Assembly (NCBI RefSeq): GCF_019599145.1
Contig: NZ_CP080647.1
Coordinates: forward strand, 3,844,001-3,908,000
Origin: Streptomyces akebiae
GTDB lineage: Bacteria > Actinomycetota > Actinomycetes > Streptomycetales > Streptomycetaceae
DNA: 64,000 nt
Reading direction: 5' to 3'
Shown here: positions 57,908 to 64,000 of the stretch, piece after piece
Layout of the letters: each line of letters begins with the position of its first letter
Numbering within the stretch: the first letter of the stretch is position 1
Notes under the pieces: generated by a model
What the model saw: the letters and a program-made list of their open reading frames with translations, nothing else
Database searches by the model: none
What the model was told of the DNA's origin: nothing
Program-made: the position numbers and the translations under genes

Positions 57908-60477
57908 CGCGCCACCCCCACAAGGTCGTTGTCATCGGTCCGCTCCTGCTCGGCGTTCTCCCGGTCGACGTTCAGCCGGTCGACGTGATCTCCCCGAGTG
58001 CTGTCGCGGTCGTCCAGGCCCAGCAGCAGCCGGACCACCGGCAGCACGGCGTCGGCGCGGTCGCTGTCGAGTTCGTCGGCGAAACCCGGTATGCCCGCGC
58101 CGCCGGCCGTCGCGCTCGGTCGCCGGCCCGGCCCGCGCCGGACCAGCTCGCCGAGTGTGCGTCGCACCCCCGGCTCGTACGCCGAGAACGTCCGGCGCAG
58201 CAACGGCAGTACGTCCGTGAAGGCGTCCCCCGGCACGCCGGTGAGCCAGGCGTCCACCAGGCCAAGGAGCCGTTCGTCGTGGACGAGCAGCATTCCGCCG
58301 CCGGAGCCTCCGCCGACGAAGCCCTCGATCCAGGCCGCCGCGTCGGCGGGTGCCGTACCCGGCGAGAGCACGAGGCCCATGAGCCGGGCCGCCTCGTCCC
58401 GCGCCAACGCTCCTTCGTCCAGGAGGAGTCGTACGGCCCGCCCTCGAAGGACACCGGGCACTGTGTCCCGCACGGACAGGACGTGGAGCACCGAGTGCCA
58501 GCGGGGCCGTAGACCGTCGTCCCGTGCGGCCTGCTGCCCCGGCACGGTGTCGCCCAGGAGTCCCACGGCACCGTGCACGGCGTCGACATGGCGGCGCATC
58601 TCCTGGGCCGCCTCCGCGTCGAGCGCGGCGCACGCGGGCGGCAGTCCGACGAAGACGCGCTCCGCGAGTCCCGCGGCGACCTCGGCCAGCGCCCGGGTGT
58701 CGGTCGCGCGGACGTCGCCGTAGCGGAGGGAGCGGACGAGTGCCGGGAGCGCCTGGGCGAGGTGGCCGACGTCGGCGTCGAGGGCGGCACGGTCGGCGAG
58801 GACGCGCATCACCACGGGCAGGGCGTCCGGGAGTTCGGCGAGGAGGCATCGCTCGGCGAGGCCGGTGACGTCGGCGAGGGAGCCGGCCGTGACGGCGTCC
58901 GCCTCGGCCTTCGCGGTCGCCGCGGCGAGCACGGTGGTCCCCCACACCCCGGCTTCGGCGACGCGCACGGACAGTTCGGGCTCCCAGCGCAGCCGCCAGG
59001 TCTCCCGGAACGTGCCCGTGCTGCCACGCGAGGTCGTCGGCTCGCCCCAGGAGACGCCGAGCAGCCGCAGTCGGTGCAGCAGCCGGCTGCGCTCCGCGTC
59101 GTTCTCCTTCCGCAGGTCGAGCTCCAACTCCCGCTCCAGGGCCTCCGGCTTGAGCCTCAGCCGCCGCTGGAGCCGCGTGAGGTCCCGCTGCAACGGCACC
59201 GCCGGCGCGGACTCCGGCACCTCGCCCAGGACGTCTCCGACCACCAGCCGGTCCCGCACCAGCGACAGCGGTACGTCCGAGCCGTCGCACATCACCGCCC
59301 GTACGGCGTCAGTGGTCTCCGTCAGGCCGGGCAGTGGGCGCCCGCGCATCACGGCGAGCGTCTCGGCCAGCCGTACCGCCTCGATGACATGCGCGGAGGA
59401 GACGATCCGGTCCTCCTCCCGCAGCAGCCCGGCCACCTTGGTGAGCCAACGCTCCACGGGACGGTCGGGCGCGCCGAACAGGTGCCCGTACCAGCCCGGC
59501 GAGTCGATGCCCGCGCCGTAACCGCCGGCCCGGGCCAGCCGCCGGTTCGTCCACGGCACCCAGGTCATGTCGGCCTTGACCTTGGGCAGCCCCTTCAGCA
59601 GCGCCCGGTCGGCGGCCACGGTCCGCTTCTGCCGTAGCGCCGGCACATGCCAGGCCCCGCACACGACTGCCACACCGTCGTCCCCGAAGTCCTTCTGCGC
59701 GGCCCGGATCTGCAACCGCATGTACGCCTCGCGCACCAGGTCCCGATCGCGCCCACCGGTGCCGTACGCCTCCCGGAGCGCCCCCATGGCTTCCTCCAGC
59801 ACCGTGAACGGCGCGAAGACGTCCCCGCCCGTCCCCCGGTGCTCGACCACGTCCTCCCACCACCGCTCGGCGTCGTCGTACCCGGCGGCCTCGGCGAGCG
59901 CCGCGAGCGGGTCGCCCCGGAGCGGTTCCTCCTCCGGCGGCGGGGCCGACCCCTCCGGCTCGGCGTCCTCCTCGCGCTCCCGGACCAGCGAGTGCGCGGC
60001 CGGCAGGTCGATGAAGCGGGCCGGGACGCCGTGGGCCAGGGCCCAGCGAAGGGCCACCCACTCCGGGGAGAACTCGGCGAAGGGCCAGAAGGAGGACCGG
60101 CCGGGCTCGTCGACCGCGTGGGCGAGGAGCGCGACCGGGGGCCGCATGTCCTCGTCGGCCGCCAGCGGAATCAGCCCGTCCGCCTCCGGCGGCCCCTCGA
60201 TCAGCACCACCCGGGGCCGCGCCACGTCCAGCACGGCTCGCACCGCCCGGGCCGACCCCGGCCCGTGATGCCGCACTCCCAGCAACAGCGGGCCACCACC
60301 GCGCGCCCGGACCTCGCCCGCCCGTCGTTCGGCCTCCACCCGTGCCCCGCTTCGGCCCCCGTCCCCCATGTGACCACCCGCCTCCGCCCCGGTTGCCCGG
60401 TCCGCCCCCTTCGCCCTGTCCGCCCCGTCGGCCGGGACGCTCGCGCCGACAGCCGCTCCCTCCCCCCGCCCGCTCAC
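57904..60477 (-). CDS. DUF5682 protein of the MoxR cluster
   Basis: The product has 857 residues. GTG 60477 overlaps the MoxR stop as GTGA; codons further upstream lie inside the MoxR gene. After a charged tail, residues about 60-100 hold 'LLLGVRHHGPGSARAVRAVL' and 'VVLIEGPPEAD', and near residue 265 is 'AVVCGAWHVPALRQ'. Spaced His/Glu motifs of this kind recall the EreA/ChaN/TraB-like hydrolase superfamily, but this is my inference. The C-terminal 500 residues are largely helical with no named fold. It is always found, to my knowledge, with MoxR and VWA genes. Confidence 0.9.
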   Translation of the reverse strand: MSGRGEGAAVGASVPADGADRAKGADRATGAEAGGHMGDGGRSGARVEAERRAGEVRARGGGPLLLGVRHHGPGSARAVRAVLDVARPRVVLIEGPPEADGLIPLAADEDMRPPVALLAHAVDEPGRSSFWPFAEFSPEWVALRWALAHGVPARFIDLPAAHSLVREREEDAEPEGSAPPPEEEPLRGDPLAALAEAAGYDDAERWWEDVVEHRGTGGDVFAPFTVLEEAMGALREAYGTGGRDRDLVREAYMRLQIRAAQKDFGDDGVAVVCGAWHVPALRQKRTVAADRALLKGLPKVKADMTWVPWTNRRLARAGGYGAGIDSPGWYGHLFGAPDRPVERWLTKVAGLLREEDRIVSSAHVIEAVRLAETLAVMRGRPLPGLTETTDAVRAVMCDGSDVPLSLVRDRLVVGDVLGEVPESAPAVPLQRDLTRLQRRLRLKPEALERELELDLRKENDAERSRLLHRLRLLGVSWGEPTTSRGSTGTFRETWRLRWEPELSVRVAEAGVWGTTVLAAATAKAEADAVTAGSLADVTGLAERCLLAELPDALPVVMRVLADRAALDADVGHLAQALPALVRSLRYGDVRATDTRALAEVAAGLAERVFVGLPPACAALDAEAAQEMRRHVDAVHGAVGLLGDTVPGQQAARDDGLRPRWHSVLHVLSVRDTVPGVLRGRAVRLLLDEGALARDEAARLMGLVLSPGTAPADAAAWIEGFVGGGSGGGMLLVHDERLLGLVDAWLTGVPGDAFTDVLPLLRRTFSAYEPGVRRTLGELVRRGPGRRPSATAGGAGIPGFADELDSDRADAVLPVVRLLLGLDDRDSTRGDHVDRLNVDRENAEQERTDDNDLVGVAR

Positions 60478-61688
60478 ACGCTCACCTCCCGGCAGGCGCG
60501 GTAGAAGTCGGTCCAACCGTCACGTTCGCGGACGACGGCCTCCAGGTACTCCTGCCAGATGACGCGGTCGGCGGCGGGGTCGCGGACGACGGCGCCGAGG
60601 ATTCCGGCGGCGACGTCGGAGGGGCGCAGGACGCCGTCGCCGAAGTGCGCGGCCAGAGCGAGCCCGCCCGTGACGACGGAGATCGCCTCGGCGGTGGACA
60701 GCGTGCCGCTGGGCGACTTCAGCTTCGTCCGGCCGTCCGTCGTGACGCCGTCGCGCAGCTCACGGAAGACCGTGACGACACGGCGGATCTCGTCGACGCC
60801 GTCGGGCACGGCCGGCAGGTCGAGCGACCGGCCGATCTGGTCGACGCGGCGCGAGACGATGTCGACCTCGGCGTCGGCGCTCTCCGGCAACGGCAGCACC
60901 ACGGTGTTGAATCGGCGGCGCAGGGCGCTCGACAGGTCGTTCACGCCGCGGTCGCGGTCGTTGGCCGTGGCGATGAGGTTGAAGCCGCGGACGGCCTGCA
61001 CTTCCTGACCCAACTCCGGTATCGGCAGCGTCTTCTCGGACAGGATCGTGATCAGTGTGTCCTGGACGTCGGCCGGGATCCGGGTCAGCTCCTCGACGCG
61101 TGCCGTCATGCCCTCCGCCATGGCCCGCATGACGGGGCTGGGCACGAGGGCGTCGCGGCTCGGGCCGTGGGCGAGCAGTTGCGCGTAGTTCCAGCCGTAC
61201 CGGATCGCCTCCTCCGGTGTGCCCGCCGTGCCCTGCACGAGCAGCGTGGAGTCGCCGCTGACGGCCGCCGCCAGGTGTTCGGACACCCAGGTCTTGGCGG
61301 TGCCGGGCACGCCCAGCAGGAGCAGCGCGCGGTCGGTGGCGAGCGTGGTGACGGCCACCTCGACGATGCGGCGCGGTCCGACGTACTTCGGTGTGATCAC
61401 CGTGCCGTCCGGCAGCGTGCCGCCGAGCAGATAGGTGGCGACGGCCCACGGCGAGAGCTTCCAGCGGGCCGGCCTGGGCCGGTCGTCCTGGTCGGCCAGC
61501 GCGGCGAGTTCATGGGCGTAGGCGTGCTCGGCGTGCGCCCGCAGCACCTCGCCGTCCGGGCGGGTGTCCGGGCGGGTGTCCGGGTGCGCGTCCCCACGCG
61601 GGTCCGGGTGCGCGCTCGTGCGTGTGTTCGCGGGCGCGGACTGGTTGTGGCTCGGGTCGACAGTGGTCGTTCCAGCAGACGCAGGCAT
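60474..61688 (-). CDS. MoxR-family AAA+ ATPase
   Basis: The product has 404 residues from ATG 61688 with GAGGGGG 8 nt upstream. The tail (1-60) has PDTR repeats. The AAA+ core shows Walker A 'LLLLGVPGTAKTWVSEHL', the pre-sensor 'LIATANDRDRGVNDLSSALRRRF' with sensor 1 Asn and the Arg finger region, and a C-terminal lid with 'LSTAEAISVVTGGLALAAHF'. This is a divergent MoxR branch in which Walker A has Thr-Ala-Lys-Thr. It probably remodels proteins together with the VWA partner. First gene of a tightly coupled leftward operon. Confidence 0.93.
   Translation of the reverse strand: MPASAGTTTVDPSHNQSAPANTRTSAHPDPRGDAHPDTRPDTRPDGEVLRAHAEHAYAHELAALADQDDRPRPARWKLSPWAVATYLLGGTLPDGTVITPKYVGPRRIVEVAVTTLATDRALLLLGVPGTAKTWVSEHLAAAVSGDSTLLVQGTAGTPEEAIRYGWNYAQLLAHGPSRDALVPSPVMRAMAEGMTARVEELTRIPADVQDTLITILSEKTLPIPELGQEVQAVRGFNLIATANDRDRGVNDLSSALRRRFNTVVLPLPESADAEVDIVSRRVDQIGRSLDLPAVPDGVDEIRRVVTVFRELRDGVTTDGRTKLKSPSGTLSTAEAISVVTGGLALAAHFGDGVLRPSDVAAGILGAVVRDPAADRVIWQEYLEAVVRERDGWTDFYRACREVSV
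61555..61600. repeat. 12-bp repeats in the MoxR tail
   Basis: A GGGCGGGTGTCC-like unit is repeated about three times and encodes the PDTRPDTR stretch near the N-terminus of the ATPase. Confidence 0.7.
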
Positions 61689-61744
61689 GGCTGAGTCCCC
61701 CTCCAGCTCGGCCGGTTCGGATCTGCTGACCACACTGCACCACG

Positions 61745-61802
61745 CCACTGACAATCCAGTCTGACCTGGGGAAATTGGATCGCGCAAGCCAATTGTCAGT
61801 GG
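61745..61802. promoter_or_regulatory. Divergent promoter region with 11-bp inverted repeat
   Basis: CCACTGACAAT (61745-61755) and ATTGTCAGTGG (61792-61802) are perfect inverted copies 36 bp apart. On each strand the arm supplies CTGACA, and a GAAATT/AATTTC element follows after 17 bp, so the two arms may be the -35 regions of the two divergent promoters, sharing their -10 area. One regulator bound to both arms could control both operons at once. Confidence 0.6.
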
Positions 61803-61821
61803 TGGGATCTACCTTCAGAAC

Positions 61822-63198
61822 ATGACTCAGCAGGGGGTGCGCTGGACGGCTGAGCAGGTGCTGGCATTGGCACCTGACGCAGCGTCGCGCAAAGCCGGAA
61901 GCAAACTCGCCGTGGCCGGACCTTGGTCGGCGGCGGGTACTTCGGACGAGGGGACGGTGTGGGGACTATGCAAAGGCAGTGGAAGCAAGCCGTATCAGAC
62001 AGTGATCGACGTCGCGGACTCCACCGGGCCCGCCTACAAGTGCAGTTGTCCGAGCAGGAAGTTCCCGTGCAAGCATGCGCTGGGGCTGCTCCTGCTCTGG
62101 GCGGGCGACGACACCGCGGTGCCTCCTGGGCAGGCACCGGACTGGGCGCAGCAGTGGCTTGCCGGCCGCCGCTCGCGCGCAGCGGAGAGGACGACGAGGA
62201 CGGACGCGGCATCTGGGGCCACGTTCGCTGACCCCGAGGCAGCGCGTCGCCGGGCCGAGCGGCGCGCCGATCGGATCACCGCGGGCGCGGCGGAGCTCGA
62301 ACAGCGCCTGACCGACCTGTTCCGCGGCGGCCTGGCCGCCGCGGAACAGGCGGGATACGCGCTCTGGGAGGAGACGGCGGCCCGCATGGTCGACGCCCAG
62401 GCACCCGGACTGGCGGCTCGGGTGCGGGAGTTGGGTGCGATACCGGGCTCCGGCCCGGGCTGGCCGGTCCGCCTCCTGGAGGAGTGCGCCCTCCTCCATC
62501 TGCTGGACCAGGGCTGGCTGCGCCGCGAGGACCTCCCGGAGGGCCTCGCGGCCACGGTCCGCTCCCGGATCGGACTGTCCGGCTCCCCGGACGGCCCACC
62601 GGTCCGTGACCGCTGGCTCACTCTCGCCCAGTACGACACCTCCGACTCCCGCCTCACCACCCGCCGCATCTGGCTGTACGGCACCGGGTCGGGCCGTACG
62701 GCACTGCTCCTCTCCTATGGAGCCGCCGGCCGCGCGCCCGAGCTGTCGCTCCCGGTCGGGCTGGCCTTCGAGGCGGAGGTCGCGGCGTATCCGGGCGCGG
62801 GACAGCTGCGCGGGGCGCTCGGCGAGCGTTTCACCGCTCCCGAGCCGTCGTCCGTACGTCCAGGGGGCATCACCCCGTCCGAAGCGGCGGCCCGGTACGG
62901 CACGGCGCTCCAGGACGACCCCTGGCTCGACTCGTACCCGGTCACGCTCACCCGCGTCATACCCGCCCCGGACGGCGACTGCTGGCAACTGATCGACGCC
63001 GACAGTGATCTCGCCCTTCCTCTCACCTCTTCCGCCCGCTCCCGCCCCGGCCTCTGGCGCCTCGTCGCTCTCTCCGGCGGGGAACCCCTCACGGTCTTCG
63101 GCGAGTGCGGCCACCACGGCTTCACACCACTGACGGCATGGGCGGCCGAGCGCGAGGGCGCCCATGCACCCACCGGGCAGGCGGTGGCGCTGTGCTGA
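61822..63198 (+). CDS. SWIM zinc-finger protein
   Basis: The product has 458 residues. ATG 61822 has little Shine-Dalgarno and may be read from a short leader. The SWIM motif C-x-C-x(n)-C-x-H is in 'YKCSCPSRKFPCKHALGLLL' near residues 72-92. SWIM domains bind DNA or proteins. The remaining 350 residues contain helical and beta-rich parts with no named domain. It opens the rightward operon facing the MoxR operon and leads via a small ORF to the DUF5691 gene. Confidence 0.92.
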   Translation: MTQQGVRWTAEQVLALAPDAASRKAGSKLAVAGPWSAAGTSDEGTVWGLCKGSGSKPYQTVIDVADSTGPAYKCSCPSRKFPCKHALGLLLLWAGDDTAVPPGQAPDWAQQWLAGRRSRAAERTTRTDAASGATFADPEAARRRAERRADRITAGAAELEQRLTDLFRGGLAAAEQAGYALWEETAARMVDAQAPGLAARVRELGAIPGSGPGWPVRLLEECALLHLLDQGWLRREDLPEGLAATVRSRIGLSGSPDGPPVRDRWLTLAQYDTSDSRLTTRRIWLYGTGSGRTALLLSYGAAGRAPELSLPVGLAFEAEVAAYPGAGQLRGALGERFTAPEPSSVRPGGITPSEAAARYGTALQDDPWLDSYPVTLTRVIPAPDGDCWQLIDADSDLALPLTSSARSRPGLWRLVALSGGEPLTVFGECGHHGFTPLTAWAAEREGAHAPTGQAVALC

Positions 63199-63416
63199 GA
63201 CGAGACGACGACCGGCTGAACGACACCACGACGGCACACGGCAACGGCGGCTGCGGCTGCGGCTGCGGCTGCGGCTGCGGCGAGGTCAGCGGTCCGTCAC
63301 GGACGGCTGCCGCCGCCGCGTCCGGCCTCGCCGGTCAGCGGCCTCCCCTCTTCCTCGGCCCCTTCACACCCCTTCGGTTCCACCCGGCCGTCGTCGCACG
63401 GAAGGACCTCACATGA
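63192..63416 (+). CDS. 74-residue small ORF with (Gly-Cys)5 tract
   Basis: GTG 63192 overlaps the SWIM stop (GTGCTGA) and its TGA overlaps the DUF5691 start (ATGA), so it fills the whole 214-bp gap in phase. The peptide has a charged start (LRRDDDRLNDTTTAHG), five Gly-Cys pairs encoded by a GGCTGC repeat, an Ala-rich part and a final 'GPFTPLRFHPAVVARKDLT'. About 84% of third positions are G or C, which supports coding. The Cys array could bind metal. No known family. Confidence 0.5.
   Translation: MLRRDDDRLNDTTTAHGNGGCGCGCGCGCGEVSGPSRTAAAAASGLAGQRPPLFLGPFTPLRFHPAVVARKDLT
63246..63281 (+). repeat. GGCTGC hexamer repeat
   Basis: Five tandem copies of GGCTGC encode Gly-Cys pairs in the small ORF. 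Copy-number change by one unit would keep the reading frame. Confidence 0.9.
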
Positions 63417-64000
63417 CCGGCACCACAGGTGCTCCCTCGCCCACGGCGGCCGCGCCGGCGCTCTCCTGGGAGGACTTGGTCACCACCGCGTTGCTCGGGA
63501 CGGACCGGCGTACGCCGCCGGGGGCTGTGTCGGGCCGGGAGGCGCCGGTCGCGCTGTTGGACGCGGCGGCCGTGGCGACCGTCCGGCGGAGGGCGGGGAT
63601 ACGGCCGGTGCGGGCGGCGAAGCGGCCCGCACCGGTGGCGCCGGACCCGCGTCCCCCGCTGCCACCGGCCGCGACGCGGCGGCTGACGACGTTGCTGGCC
63701 GACCGGCCCGGCACCGGCGGTGGCCGCCGGGGCGCGGCACCCGACCTGATGGAACTGCTCCCCCAATGGCTGGCGCTGGCCAACGCACACGGTTACGCGG
63801 CACCTCCGGAGGTCCTGCCCGCCCTGCTGGACGCGGCACGCGGCCGTACGGATCTGCGTCCCGCCGTGCTGGCCTTCGCGGGCGCGCGGGCCCTGTGGCT
63901 GGCCCGGCTGAACCCCGACTGGCGCTTCGCTCTGCGCGCGGCCCCCGGCGGTGGCGCGGCGCTCCCCGGTCCGGACGAGCCCGAGCGGGCCCGACTGCTC
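63413..64000 (+). CDS. DUF5691 protein, N-terminal part (cut by window end)
   Basis: ATG 63413 has GGAAGGA 6 nt upstream; 196 codons are visible without a stop. The family opening 'LSWEDLVTTALLGTDRRTPP' is clear and is followed by 'LMELLPQWLALANAHGYAAP' and 'DWRFALRA'. Such proteins are usually around 500 residues, helical, and of unknown function. The family tends to lie next to SWIM and MoxR-VWA genes. It is coupled to the small ORF before it. Confidence 0.9.
   Translation, partial: MTGTTGAPSPTAAAPALSWEDLVTTALLGTDRRTPPGAVSGREAPVALLDAAAVATVRRRAGIRPVRAAKRPAPVAPDPRPPLPPAATRRLTTLLADRPGTGGGRRGAAPDLMELLPQWLALANAHGYAAPPEVLPALLDAARGRTDLRPAVLAFAGARALWLARLNPDWRFALRAAPGGGAALPGPDEPERARLL

Noticed and set aside
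59300..60500. Other long frames on both strands in the DUF5682 region
   Set aside because: Only one frame shows the HHG and AWH motifs and the stop/start overlaps with neighbours.

Overview
The window is high-GC actinobacterial chromosome and almost certainly Streptomyces. The base composition, strong G/C bias at third codon positions, frequent GTG starts, GGAGG-type ribosome binding sites and densely coupled operons all fit. From memory, the order sucC-sucD, purN-purH, folD-DUF3017, mdh, glyA, trpS and the carboxypeptidase/SCO4848 pair matches the conserved core of the S. coelicolor chromosome near SCO48xx. This could not be checked here. No tRNA, rRNA, CRISPR array, phage or intact insertion sequence was seen.

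Layout, 1-14.4 kb: a divergent pair of large secreted proteins (an RHS/YD-type protein cut by the window edge and an FG-GAP repeat protein), a VOC protein, a TetR-controlled operon with a twin-palindrome promoter, a Uma2-type nuclease fold, an MMPL transporter with an extra C-terminal domain, and an OmpR/EnvZ-like two-component pair that overlaps an RsbW-like kinase. 14.5-20.3 kb: an orphan peptide-binding protein, a membrane metallophosphoesterase, a D-Ala-D-Ala carboxypeptidase and a YihY protein. 20.4-24.5 kb: four divergent genes that supply every step from PRPP to decaprenylphosphoryl-arabinose (DPPR synthase, PAP2 phosphatase, DprE1, DprE2). 24.6-35 kb: a LigT-like protein, trpS, a sigma factor operon, glyA with a ZTP riboswitch, an ygiC/ygiB-like pair, and a WYL regulator facing an epoxide hydrolase. 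35-45.6 kb: a MarR-GNAT fusion, decayed gene remnants, mdh, two related XRE membrane regulators around a secreted peptidoglycan-binding-like protein, folD-DUF3017, and a broken protein kinase gene. 45.7-54.6 kb: purN-purH, PerM (DUF6350), a degenerate sigma-like protein and sucCD.

The last 9 kb hold the best candidate for an undescribed system. A leftward operon (MoxR ATPase, DUF5682 protein, a 52-codon ORF, a VWA protein, then a secreted protein with an octapeptide repeat) diverges from a rightward one (SWIM zinc-finger protein, a 74-codon Gly-Cys ORF, a DUF5691 protein). A 58-bp region with an 11-bp inverted repeat separates them. Nearly all junctions are stop/start overlaps, and two coupled small ORFs have not been named before as far as I can tell.

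Metabolically, glyA, folD, purN and purH link one-carbon units to purine synthesis, and sucCD and mdh are TCA-cycle genes. The ZTP riboswitch on glyA directly senses shortage of 10-formyl-THF, the substrate of PurN and PurH.
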